The notes below the pieces were generated by a model. That model did no database searches. It was given only the letters and a program-made list of their open reading frames with translations, and was not told the DNA's origin. Positions 9,401 through 15,028 of a DNA stretch of 25,825 bases are shown one piece after another. The stretch's first letter is position 1. Every line of letters starts with the position of its first letter. This DNA is from a virus: positions 1 to 25,825 of IMG/VR virus record IMGVR_UViG_3300021957_000265; one strand, given 5' to 3'. A program made the position numbers and the translations under genes.

Positions 9401-11909
9401 TATATTTTTTTTAGGAAGAATTAAAAATTTAGAAGATGCACTTGTTGATAAAAGAGCAGCAAATTTAATAGATAATATTGGATTAAAAGCTGCAAACAGA
9501 GATGCTTTAATACCTCAAGTTGGTAATAGATTACTATTTACTCAAGATAAAAATCCTTTTATAAGAATGATTGGACAGTTTTCTTCTTGGGCTATGGCAA
9601 AATCTGCACAAACAAATGCTATGCTTCAAAGAGTTGAAGATGGAGATTTAAGAACAGCAATAGGTTTAGTATCTTCTCTTGGAATCTTTGGTGCAGTACA
9701 AGATTTAAGAGAGTTTGCGAAGACTGGTAAATTTAATACTTATGAACAGATAGATGATGACCCTGCAAGATGGTTATCAGATGCATTTATGATGTCTGGT
9801 AATATGGGTTGGTTGCCAACAAGTTTTATTAATCAAATTATTGGTTATGGTAATGATGCTCCAATATTAATTGGTCCGGGTTATAATGTTCTTTACGATT
9901 GGAGTAGGGCTTTAGCACAAACTGGAGATGCATTTTTAAATAAAAAAAGTTATGATGAAGCAATAAGAAATTTTTATAAGAACGCACCTATTCCTACAGT
10001 AAGAGGAATACTTGATAGAGTTGGTGTACCTTTTATGACTTATAAAAAAGATTCTAATTTATTTAAAAATAAATCTGGTATTACATCTAATATGTTTAAT
10101 AAAGGTGGTGTTGCTGACAAAACAAGAATGTTATTTAATGAAGGTGATGTAGTAGATAAGTCATTTAGTGATTCATTTGCAGAAGCTAGAGGAAACAGAC
10201 AAGAATTATTTGAATGGGATGGCAATCAATATACTACAAGAAGAGCAGATGAAAGTGACCAACAGTATAAAAACTTTTTAGGAGTAAATAAAATTGAAGG
10301 ACCACAAATAGTATTAAAAGAAAAACCTTTAGCACCTGCTAATAATGAACAGTATAACGAAACATTAAAAGGTTATGATGAAATAGTACCTAAAAAGAAA
10401 CCTATACTTACAGTAGAGAAACCAAAAAAATCTAACTTTAGTTTATTCTCTTCTGCCGAAGCATCAATCCCAGATGATAAACAAGAGATAGAAGTTAATG
10501 CTAAAAAGTTTTTAGAAAAAGATATACAACCTAAAGATACAGTAGAAGTAAATAAATTTGGTTGGAATAAACTTGTTAATAAAATACCACCTAATGTTAG
10601 ATTAATGGTTAATGATGTATTTAAACAAAGTACTGATGGTAAGTTTGATAAAGTATTTACAGAAAAAAATTTAAATACAGAATATAAATCAATATTAAAA
10701 TCTATTGCTTTAGATGTTTTAAGTAAAGGTAAAACTAATATTGAATATAAAGATTATAAAAGTGTAGAAGGTGACAATGCTTATGCAGATGTTAGTTATA
10801 CTGCAAAAGGTGTACCAGATATAACTGATAAAAGATTTAATTTAAAAACATCTTTAGGTCAAGCTTCAATAAAAGTAGATAGAAATGGTAATCTTATTAT
10901 TGTAGATAAATTTAACTTTAATGATTCCGCAGATATAAATTCTTTTACAGACTTTTATCAAATGGTAAAAGAAATAGGTGGGTCAGCACTACAAGGTGAG
11001 GGTTATAATCTTGTACGAAAAGTTGGTAAGTGGTTTGGTTCACCAGAAGGTGAAGGACAAACTGTAAGAATTAATTTAGGTCCAGTTGATTTATCTAAAT
11101 TTAAAAATATTAAAATTGCAAAAGCAAATAAAGGTGGAGTAATAAGAAAACATTTTAGATATGGTGGTGACACTATGGGTGGACCAAATGATAAAAGTAA
11201 TGCGGGTCAAGGAAGCGGAAGTCAAGGACCTGCAGGTGGTCAATCATCTGGTGGAAATTATGGTGGTGGAAATAATAATAATAATAACAATAATAATAAT
11301 AACAATGGTAGTACAGCTAGAGAAAGATATATAGCAACTCAATATAACAAGACTAAAACTAAAACCAAAGGGGCGACAAATGGGGGAAGTGGTAGCGATA
11401 ATAATAATAACACTAGTAATAATACTAAAAATAGTAAGACAGATACAAAGGATAAAAGAAAATACACATCACAAGTAACAAGAGGACCTTATACAAAATA
11501 TAATATTGATAATCCAATAGATATTAATTCAATATTAAATCCTTCAGAAATAAGTGTAGCAGGAGAAGGTGGATATAAAATATCAAAAGATATTTATTCT
11601 CCTACTGGTGAAGTAGTTGGAAATGTATATAGTACAAAAGCATATTTACAAGGAGATGTTAATTTACAAGGAGATACTAATCAATCTTTTAATATAGATT
11701 TTAGTAATCAAAAAGGATATGATGCAACAGCTTCGTATGATTTAGATAACAGTATCTTAAGTGGTAATGTTTCTAAATATACTAACATAGGTAATACAGG
11801 ATATAAGGTTGGAGTAGGAATAGATTACAATGATGGTGATATAGGTCCATCTTTTCAGATAAAGAAAAGCTTTAAAAAGGGCGGATTACTTGACAAAAAA
11901 AGAGGTTGA
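6438..11909 (+). CDS. Giant internal virion/ejection-type protein (1823 aa)
   Basis: This is the largest gene in the window. Residues 125-200 and 380-435 hold Gly/Ala-rich hydrophobic stretches suited to membrane insertion. Residues 440-1210 resemble the long helical region of large internal virion proteins of marine podoviruses, including a conserved-looking NPFIRMIGQFSSWAMAKSA block (near 1038). Residues 1243-1275 contain FSDSFAEARGNRQELFEWDG plus a YTTR element, a short motif common in phage virion proteins. A Gly/Asn-rich linker with 12 consecutive Asn (1612-1623) precedes a beta-rich C-terminal domain of alternating polar and hydrophobic residues (about 1700-1810). KGG motifs occur at 1222, 1565 and 1814. 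SD-like AAAGGAT lies upstream of the ATG. By analogy with T7 gp16 it may form the ejectosome; no lysozyme motif was recognised. Confidence 0.7.
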   Translation: MATQGLKLPSYLEEQLSAVSPVNNTDNSPKENTLTLPKYLSEEPSTVRKLQFGAAEETYLLGDIWRLTESAIKAIGPDTFKEAREDVEEDRLKKLYAEFPEFETGQYDNDASVWGGRAAVMVTDPLYLLMPWARAAQAGKLIGKGGLALTGLGAGVGATDATIRGLARDGEVSGKQVGYSALAGGVLSPAALGVQKLGGVALNKMFPNLFKNKTKLQSEEITNTLRNNFKNKYNLNDTQLDNVYKISSLPKIKQLFDDIVRTENNFKDFILPRTKLLDKLNKVTNNFSKSVPLRPDQLTSILKEIPGGMKIKFKSIGDKTLSTATQAEKKTIIKNIKTEIDDVINASVKDQARRNHLYQVEVIKQIHKAGGLTSAVGRALSINITRPIVGAGAGAVTGTIFTDSDEGFNKMVMIGAGLGMTHRVLMRGGIKGIAKPEQISFANIMKKDFWTNLDRKIRIGTSQTLQSKLTNRGPVLDEFSNLLFSRPTDTVRLDWLGRVAKNQDEAIGIIGSGRAVEEVAEKRIAGFVGSIYDDVLGNSGGQVQADALNIVRGSKEKFSDEAVALSGRIKNWLNDFRTYYKDVGFTDAQLIDNYFPRKFNYKQILQSDASKEQFLQTVTQVFKNLTKNASAKNPVKVGMSGTGKPVLSKKKFNDTEARQAAEKYFRSITDSHENPILDFAKLERGEVLNYKNITLPLSEHIRYERILQGSFDDVEKLLQPYLINDVGAVLTDLIRTSAKSVEFARVFGPKGELIGNFAKRLASQYEQAGFTKIGGFYGSEHRLDAEAIKNAVNAYFGRYGKSGGPRARTFGAVLSTLANFNMMDKVTLANLGDLIQPFQNSRYFASAIQGFGFYRSPKFSDQLNIIHTKIAQANLKDAYMSSTGSSPLTLESGLSGSISSFLGKSNEKFFKLIGLEGITNVARRYAYNVGVIDAHKTIRKVVTTLDKKGINNISLQNADKNLLKDINHLIKTGTIRLNKQGQIVNNDDIFFLGRIKNLEDALVDKRAANLIDNIGLKAANRDALIPQVGNRLLFTQDKNPFIRMIGQFSSWAMAKSAQTNAMLQRVEDGDLRTAIGLVSSLGIFGAVQDLREFAKTGKFNTYEQIDDDPARWLSDAFMMSGNMGWLPTSFINQIIGYGNDAPILIGPGYNVLYDWSRALAQTGDAFLNKKSYDEAIRNFYKNAPIPTVRGILDRVGVPFMTYKKDSNLFKNKSGITSNMFNKGGVADKTRMLFNEGDVVDKSFSDSFAEARGNRQELFEWDGNQYTTRRADESDQQYKNFLGVNKIEGPQIVLKEKPLAPANNEQYNETLKGYDEIVPKKKPILTVEKPKKSNFSLFSSAEASIPDDKQEIEVNAKKFLEKDIQPKDTVEVNKFGWNKLVNKIPPNVRLMVNDVFKQSTDGKFDKVFTEKNLNTEYKSILKSIALDVLSKGKTNIEYKDYKSVEGDNAYADVSYTAKGVPDITDKRFNLKTSLGQASIKVDRNGNLIIVDKFNFNDSADINSFTDFYQMVKEIGGSALQGEGYNLVRKVGKWFGSPEGEGQTVRINLGPVDLSKFKNIKIAKANKGGVIRKHFRYGGDTMGGPNDKSNAGQGSGSQGPAGGQSSGGNYGGGNNNNNNNNNNNNGSTARERYIATQYNKTKTKTKGATNGGSGSDNNNNTSNNTKNSKTDTKDKRKYTSQVTRGPYTKYNIDNPIDINSILNPSEISVAGEGGYKISKDIYSPTGEVVGNVYSTKAYLQGDVNLQGDTNQSFNIDFSNQKGYDATASYDLDNSILSGNVSKYTNIGNTGYKVGVGIDYNDGDIGPSFQIKKSFKKGGLLDKKRG
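11271..11306 (+). repeat. AAT/AAC trinucleotide run encoding 12 Asn
   Basis: The stretch reads as five AAT, one AAC, four AAT, one AAC and one AAT codon in the giant virion gene, inside a Gly/Asn/Ser linker. A second, shorter Asn-rich patch follows near 11398-11430. Simple repeats of this kind can change length by slippage without breaking the frame. Confidence 0.85.
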
Positions 11910-11934
11910 CAAGATTTAGTTTGAGGTGTATAAT
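11906..11934 (+). promoter_or_regulatory. Consensus sigma70 promoter upstream of hsp20
   Basis: TTGACA (11906-11911) and TATAAT (11929-11934) are separated by exactly 17 bp: a perfect match to the housekeeping sigma70 consensus. The -35 box overlaps the stop codon of the giant virion gene. Predicted start is near 11941, which leaves about 60 nt of 5' untranslated RNA before hsp20. Confidence 0.85.
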
Positions 11935-11941
11935 ATAGGAG

Positions 11942-11975
11942 TATGGGATAGCTATAGGTAGTATCCTGTATTTTT
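11942..11975 (+). terminator. Hairpin plus U-run in the hsp20 leader (terminator or attenuator)
   Basis: TATGGGATA (11942-11950) pairs with TATCCTGTA (11962-11970): nine pairs, two of them G-U, with an 11-nt loop, followed directly by TTTTT (11971-11975). It could end transcripts from the virion operon. Because it lies just downstream of the predicted hsp20 start site, it would also sit at the very 5' end of the hsp20 message, as an attenuator or a stabilising 5' stem. Confidence 0.5.
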
Positions 11976-12003
11976 AATAACTCGCTTAACAAAAGGAGCA
12001 ACT

Positions 12004-12423
12004 ATGATAAACCTACCTACTAGGGTCTTTGACCCATTTAAAAACATGACAGTTGGATTTGATGATATATTCGACCAACTATCTACATTGTCTAAATATG
12101 AGACACCAAACTATCCACCATATAATATAAAGAAAGTTGGAAAAGATAAGTACCAACTTGATATGGCATTAGCAGGATTTAAGAAAGAGGATGTGATTGT
12201 TGAAGTCAATGACAATACATTAACTGTTTCTGGTAAAGCTGTTGATAAAGAAGATGATAGTTTTGTTCATAAAGGAATAGCTAGAAGAGCATTCAAAAGA
12301 CAATGGACATTAGCTGAACATCTTGAAGTTAAAGATGCACAACTAAAGGATGGAGTTCTGACTGTAGATATGAAGTTAAATCTACCAGAAGAAAAGAAAC
12401 CTAGAACAATTAAAATAAAATAA
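12004..12423 (+). CDS. hsp20: Small heat-shock protein, Hsp20/IbpA type
   Basis: The 139-aa product is a full-length alpha-crystallin-domain chaperone: an ATP-independent holdase that keeps unfolding proteins soluble. The N-terminal arm contains FDPFKNMTVGFDDIFDQLST, as in IbpA. The core begins at PPYNIKK (about 38) and includes DMALAGFKKEDVIVEV, LTVSGKA and GIARRAFKRQWTLAEHLEV, followed by DGVLTVDM. The C-terminal IxI-like anchor is TIKIK. It has its own consensus promoter and a strong SD (AAAGGAG, 5 nt before ATG), and a terminator follows. Hsp20 genes are known in marine cyanophages; here it may protect virion protein folding or counter host stress during late infection. Confidence 0.95.
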   Translation: MINLPTRVFDPFKNMTVGFDDIFDQLSTLSKYETPNYPPYNIKKVGKDKYQLDMALAGFKKEDVIVEVNDNTLTVSGKAVDKEDDSFVHKGIARRAFKRQWTLAEHLEVKDAQLKDGVLTVDMKLNLPEEKKPRTIKIK

Positions 12424-12427
12424 AAGG

Positions 12428-12449
12428 TAGGGGGTGTTAAAGCCCCCTA
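12428..12449 (+). terminator. Strong hairpin terminator after hsp20
   Basis: TAGGGGG (12428-12434) and CCCCCTA (12443-12449) form a perfect 7-bp stem with an 8-nt loop, 5 bp after the hsp20 stop. On the plus strand only a short mixed A/T tail follows. On the minus strand the stem is followed by ACC and then TTTTATTTTATTTT, so it may act in both directions. Confidence 0.75.
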
Positions 12450-12499
12450 TTAAAATGAAAATTATATTATTAATATTAATACTAACAACAGGAGAAACT

Positions 12500-12694
12500 A
12501 TGGCACATGTAAAAGGACACATCAATGTACCTGCACGAGAGATGAAAGAGTCAGAAACAAAAAATAGTTTCTTTCAATCTTTTAAAAACACATTAAAAGA
12601 AATAAAAAATTCTAAACCAGTACCTTTTAAAATTGAAGGTCCAGATGAAGTAGTAATAAAAGTATTTAAAAAAGGTGGGAAGGTTTCTAAATGA
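12500..12694 (+). CDS. Small hypothetical protein ending in KGGKVSK (64 aa)
   Basis: The ATG at 12500 has a clear SD (AGGAG, 5 nt upstream) and gives a 64-residue protein starting MAHVKGHINVPARE. An in-frame ATG at 12455 would add 15 residues with a hydrophobic, signal-like run, and an in-frame GTG at 12434 would lie inside the terminator hairpin. Neither has an SD, so the downstream start is preferred. The middle is Lys/Ser/Phe-rich, and the C-terminus FKKGGKVSK matches the end of the next protein. The stop overlaps the next start (ATGA). Function unknown. Confidence 0.65.
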   Translation: MAHVKGHINVPAREMKESETKNSFFQSFKNTLKEIKNSKPVPFKIEGPDEVVIKVFKKGGKVSK

Positions 12695-12840
12695 TAAAGA
12701 CTCCTAAGACTACTAATAATTTTTGGAAAAGTTTCCAATCAAAATTTTTAGGTACATCAAAAAAGAAAATGAAATTTGCAGGTGTTCCAAAAATAAATGT
12801 AAAGCTTTATAACAAAGGCGGAAAGGTAAGTAAAAAATGA
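12691..12840 (+). CDS. Small basic hypothetical protein (49 aa) ending in KGGKVSKK
   Basis: This short frame starts MIKTPKTTNNFWKSFQSKF and ends LYNKGGKVSKK. Its start overlaps the previous stop (ATGA) and its own stop overlaps the next start in the same way, so the group is translated as a coupled chain. Layout (FWKSFQSKF, then a C-terminal KGGKVSK) resembles the preceding protein (FFQSFKNTL, then KGGKVSK), suggesting a diverged duplication. High Lys content. Function unknown. Confidence 0.65.
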   Translation: MIKTPKTTNNFWKSFQSKFLGTSKKKMKFAGVPKINVKLYNKGGKVSKK

Positions 12841-12947
12841 TGACATTCCCAGACATAAAAGACAAAGTAAAAGATGTATGGAACAAGTATAACCATTGTA
12901 TTATAAGTGCAGTAGTTGGTTTCGTACTTGGTGCTATAGTATTTTAG
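12837..12947 (+). CDS. 36-aa single-pass membrane peptide
   Basis: The product begins MMTFPDIKDKVKDVWNKYNH and ends with one membrane segment, CIISAVVGFVLGAIVF (residues 21-36). The soluble part is at the N-terminus and the membrane segment runs to the last residue. The start overlaps the previous stop (ATGA) and the stop is one base from the start of the putative holin, so a small lysis-related role such as an antiholin or accessory holin is plausible. This is inference from context. Confidence 0.65.
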   Translation: MMTFPDIKDKVKDVWNKYNHCIISAVVGFVLGAIVF

Positions 12948-12948
12948 T

Positions 12949-13335
12949 ATGGCTTGGTTTAGTTTAGCAAAGGTTGCTCTTCAAGCAGGTACTCACATCT
13001 TTAAAAAAAGACAAGAGACAAAGATGATGATGGCAGATGCTCAACATAATCATGCTGTGAAGATGGCTAAAGGTGATATAGATTATCAAGGTAAGTTATT
13101 AGAAGCAAGACAATCGGACTGGAAAGACGAGTTCGTTTTGGTCGTATTAACACTCCCAATATTAGTGATTGCGTATGGAGTATTTAGCGAAGACCCAACT
13201 GCGTCTGCTAAAATAAAAGAGTTCTTCGAACAGTTTCAACAACTGCCCAGTTGGTTCACGAATTTATGGATTCTTGTCGTGGCTAGTATTTATGGTATAA
13301 AGGGAACACAAATTTTTAGGAATGGTAAAAAATAA
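12949..13335 (+). CDS. Putative holin-like membrane protein (128 aa)
   Basis: The soluble N-terminal half has a helical, charged region (residues 18-58: Lys/Met/Ala/His-rich). Two hydrophobic segments follow: FVLVVLTLPILVIAYGVF (62-79) and WFTNLWILVVASIYGIKG (102-119), separated by an acidic amphipathic loop. The tail is short and basic (FRNGKK). I recognise the SWFTNLWxLVVASIYGIKGT ending from a protein widespread in marine phages. Two membrane passes, small size and its place at the end of the late operon fit a holin that would release the cytoplasmic lysozyme encoded on the other strand. Family assignment is not certain. Codon choice in the membrane region is less AT-rich than in neighbours. 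Confidence 0.6.
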   Translation: MAWFSLAKVALQAGTHIFKKRQETKMMMADAQHNHAVKMAKGDIDYQGKLLEARQSDWKDEFVLVVLTLPILVIAYGVFSEDPTASAKIKEFFEQFQQLPSWFTNLWILVVASIYGIKGTQIFRNGKK

Positions 13336-13339
13336 TTAA

Positions 13340-13480
13340 ATGATAGATAAGTTTTTATATAATTTTTTTTCAAGTATAGATACTTTCTTTTCTGTTATAG
13401 AAAAGTATTCTATAAAAATGACTGAATCTTTATGGCATATAAGAGTAAAACTTTTAAATAGAAAGAGAAAAAGAAAATGA
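13340..13480 (+). CDS. 46-aa hypothetical protein with Phe-rich start and basic tail
   Basis: This short frame starts MIDKFLYNFFSSIDTFFSVI and ends LLNRKRKRK. The first half is aromatic and amphipathic and the last six residues are all Arg or Lys, so it could lie on the inner membrane face. It starts 4 bp after the previous stop and its own stop overlaps the next start (ATGA). Its place beside the putative holin suggests an accessory lysis role, but there is no direct evidence. Confidence 0.5.
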   Translation: MIDKFLYNFFSSIDTFFSVIEKYSIKMTESLWHIRVKLLNRKRKRK

Positions 13481-13632
13481 ATTTTAAATGGGATTTAAAA
13501 AAAGAAATAGATAATAAACGAAAAGAAATTTCTGCTAAGTCTCAACTTCGTAAGAGAAGTAAAGAGAGCATAGCAAGACCTAAAGCTGAAAAGAATATTA
13601 CTTCTACAGACCCAAGACTACAAGGTATTTAA
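13477..13632 (+). CDS. 51-aa basic hypothetical protein ending the plus-strand operon
   Basis: The frame starts MNFKWDLKKEIDNKRKEISA, is highly charged and helical through residue 40 and ends ITSTDPRLQGI. Its ATG overlaps the previous stop (ATGA). The stop at 13630-13632 is one base away from the stop of the first minus-strand gene, so it closes the late arm. No family recognised. Confidence 0.55.
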   Translation: MNFKWDLKKEIDNKRKEISAKSQLRKRSKESIARPKAEKNITSTDPRLQGI

Positions 13633-13633
13633 A

Positions 13634-13870
13634 CTATAAAATATTTTGACAGTATTTTTCTAACCACTCATGTATAGGAAGTAGTTTTCTTTTTGCTTCC
13701 TTAACTAAAGATGTATAGAACATTCGTTCTTCTCGACTACGAGAGAAAGCATCTTTCATAACTTGCTCATCCTCTATAGGAAGAGTAGTTATTTCTGTAA
13801 TCAACTTCCCCTCGTTATCTAAAATTACTTTATACGAAAATATTGTAGCTTCCCTTTTTCGAGTTGCCAT
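13634..13870 (-). CDS. Hypothetical protein at the end of the minus-strand operon (78 aa)
   Basis: The soluble charged protein starts MATRKREATIFSYKVILDN, with an alternating pattern at residues 8-30 that suggests a beta hairpin, followed by helices rich in Arg, Glu and Lys. An SD (AAAGGA) lies 8 nt upstream of the start. It overlaps the end of the membrane-protein gene upstream by 46 bp in another frame. It is the last gene of the leftward operon. I do not recognise it. Confidence 0.6.
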   Translation of the reverse strand: MATRKREATIFSYKVILDNEGKLITEITTLPIEDEQVMKDAFSRSREERMFYTSLVKEAKRKLLPIHEWLEKYCQNIL

Positions 13871-14055
13871 ATTTTTTTCCTTTGCGATTTAATTATAAGA
13901 AGCAGTCCTAGTACAAACAAAGGATAACCAATAATAAAGATTATGATATTTATTAGTTCGTAACTTATTCCTAAAGCTTCTGCCCAAATTTCTAATAACT
14001 CTACACACTTGTAGAATATTTTATTTGTAATGTTATTCAGTATCGTCAAAGACAT
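13825..14055 (-). CDS. Small membrane protein with one or two hydrophobic segments (76 aa)
   Basis: An amphipathic N-terminal part (NKIFYKCVELLEIWAEALG, residues 11-29) is followed by a long hydrophobic stretch INIIIFIIGYPLFVLGLLLII (35-55) and a basic tail (KSQRKKIWQLEKGK). The Pro near the middle of the hydrophobic stretch could split it into a hairpin. The layout is familiar from small membrane proteins of marine phages. It overlaps the end of nrdB by 23 bp. Function unknown; a lysis or envelope role is possible. Confidence 0.65.
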   Translation of the reverse strand: MSLTILNNITNKIFYKCVELLEIWAEALGISYELINIIIFIIGYPLFVLGLLLIIKSQRKKIWQLEKGKLQYFRIK

Positions 14056-15028
14056 TTGACCAATTACCTTTCACACTAGCTTTAGTATATGCTGAAGCCC
14101 TACCTTCAAAAAAGTTTTGGTGTTCAACTCCAATAACTTCATCCCACCAAGTCAAAGGATTATCACTAATACCAAAGTTAGGTTTTAAACCTAGCTGAAG
14201 TAATCTTCTATCAGCAATATATCTATTGTATTTTTTCATTTCATCCAAGGTAAGTCCTTGAACATCTCCCATCTCAAACACTAACTCGATAAATTTATCC
14301 TCGTGTTCAACCATTTCTCTACAGATATCATACAGTTCTTTTTTAAAATCATCTGTCCATATCTCTAAGTTTTCTTTGATAAGAGTACGAAATACTTTTG
14401 TCATTCCTTCCACATGTAAAGACTCATCACGAATACTGTAGTCAACAATCTTACACATCCCCTTCATCTTATTAAATCTTTGAAAGTTAATTAGTATAGC
14501 AAAGCTAGAAAACAATTGTAGTCCTTCTGTGAAACCAGAATAAACTGCTAATGCTTTTGCTACATCTTTTAAATCTTTCTTTGTTTTAACTTCACCAGTT
14601 TTAAACTGATGAATGTAATCATGTTTAGCTGACATCTCTTCGTACTTAGCAAATGCTTTGTACTCTGACTCTGGCATACCTACTGTATCTAACAATAAAG
14701 AATAAGCATGTTGATGAATTGATTCCATGTTTGCAAAAGAACCCATCATCATTCTAAGTTCTGGTTTTTTAAACATAGGAATATACTTTTCATAGTAACC
14801 CGAACCTACATCTACATCTGATTGTGTGAACAATCTAAATATTTGTGTTAGTAAATTTTTTTCTGATGGTGAAAGTTTTTGATTCCAATCTTTCACATCT
14901 TCATGCATTGGTACATCTTCGGGTAACCAATGTAATTGATTTTGTATTGTATAATAATCGAATGCCCAAGGGTACTCGAATGGTTTGTAATAAGTTCTTT
15001 CTTCAAAAACTGGACTTAAGCTTCGCAT
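14033..15028 (-). CDS. nrdB: Ribonucleoside-diphosphate reductase beta subunit, class Ia
   Basis: This subunit holds the diiron-tyrosyl radical that drives dNTP synthesis with NrdA. Numbering from the upstream ATG at 15037, the metal ligands read as D74, E105 and H108 (MESIHQH), E171 (FTEGLQL), E205 and H208 (RDESLH), and the radical tyrosine is Y112, at the E. coli Y122 position relative to the first Glu. The C-terminus is acidic (NVFDDTE), as needed to dock on NrdA. The ATG at 15028 is chosen because the AGGAGG in the end of nrdA sits about 10 nt before it but only 1-2 nt before the ATG at 15037. The resulting length, about 331 aa, is typical. It overlaps nrdA by 13 bp, so the pair is cotranslated. 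Confidence 0.95.
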   Translation of the reverse strand: MRSLSPVFEERTYYKPFEYPWAFDYYTIQNQLHWLPEDVPMHEDVKDWNQKLSPSEKNLLTQIFRLFTQSDVDVGSGYYEKYIPMFKKPELRMMMGSFANMESIHQHAYSLLLDTVGMPESEYKAFAKYEEMSAKHDYIHQFKTGEVKTKKDLKDVAKALAVYSGFTEGLQLFSSFAILINFQRFNKMKGMCKIVDYSIRDESLHVEGMTKVFRTLIKENLEIWTDDFKKELYDICREMVEHEDKFIELVFEMGDVQGLTLDEMKKYNRYIADRRLLQLGLKPNFGISDNPLTWWDEVIGVEHQNFFEGRASAYTKASVKGNWSNVFDDTE

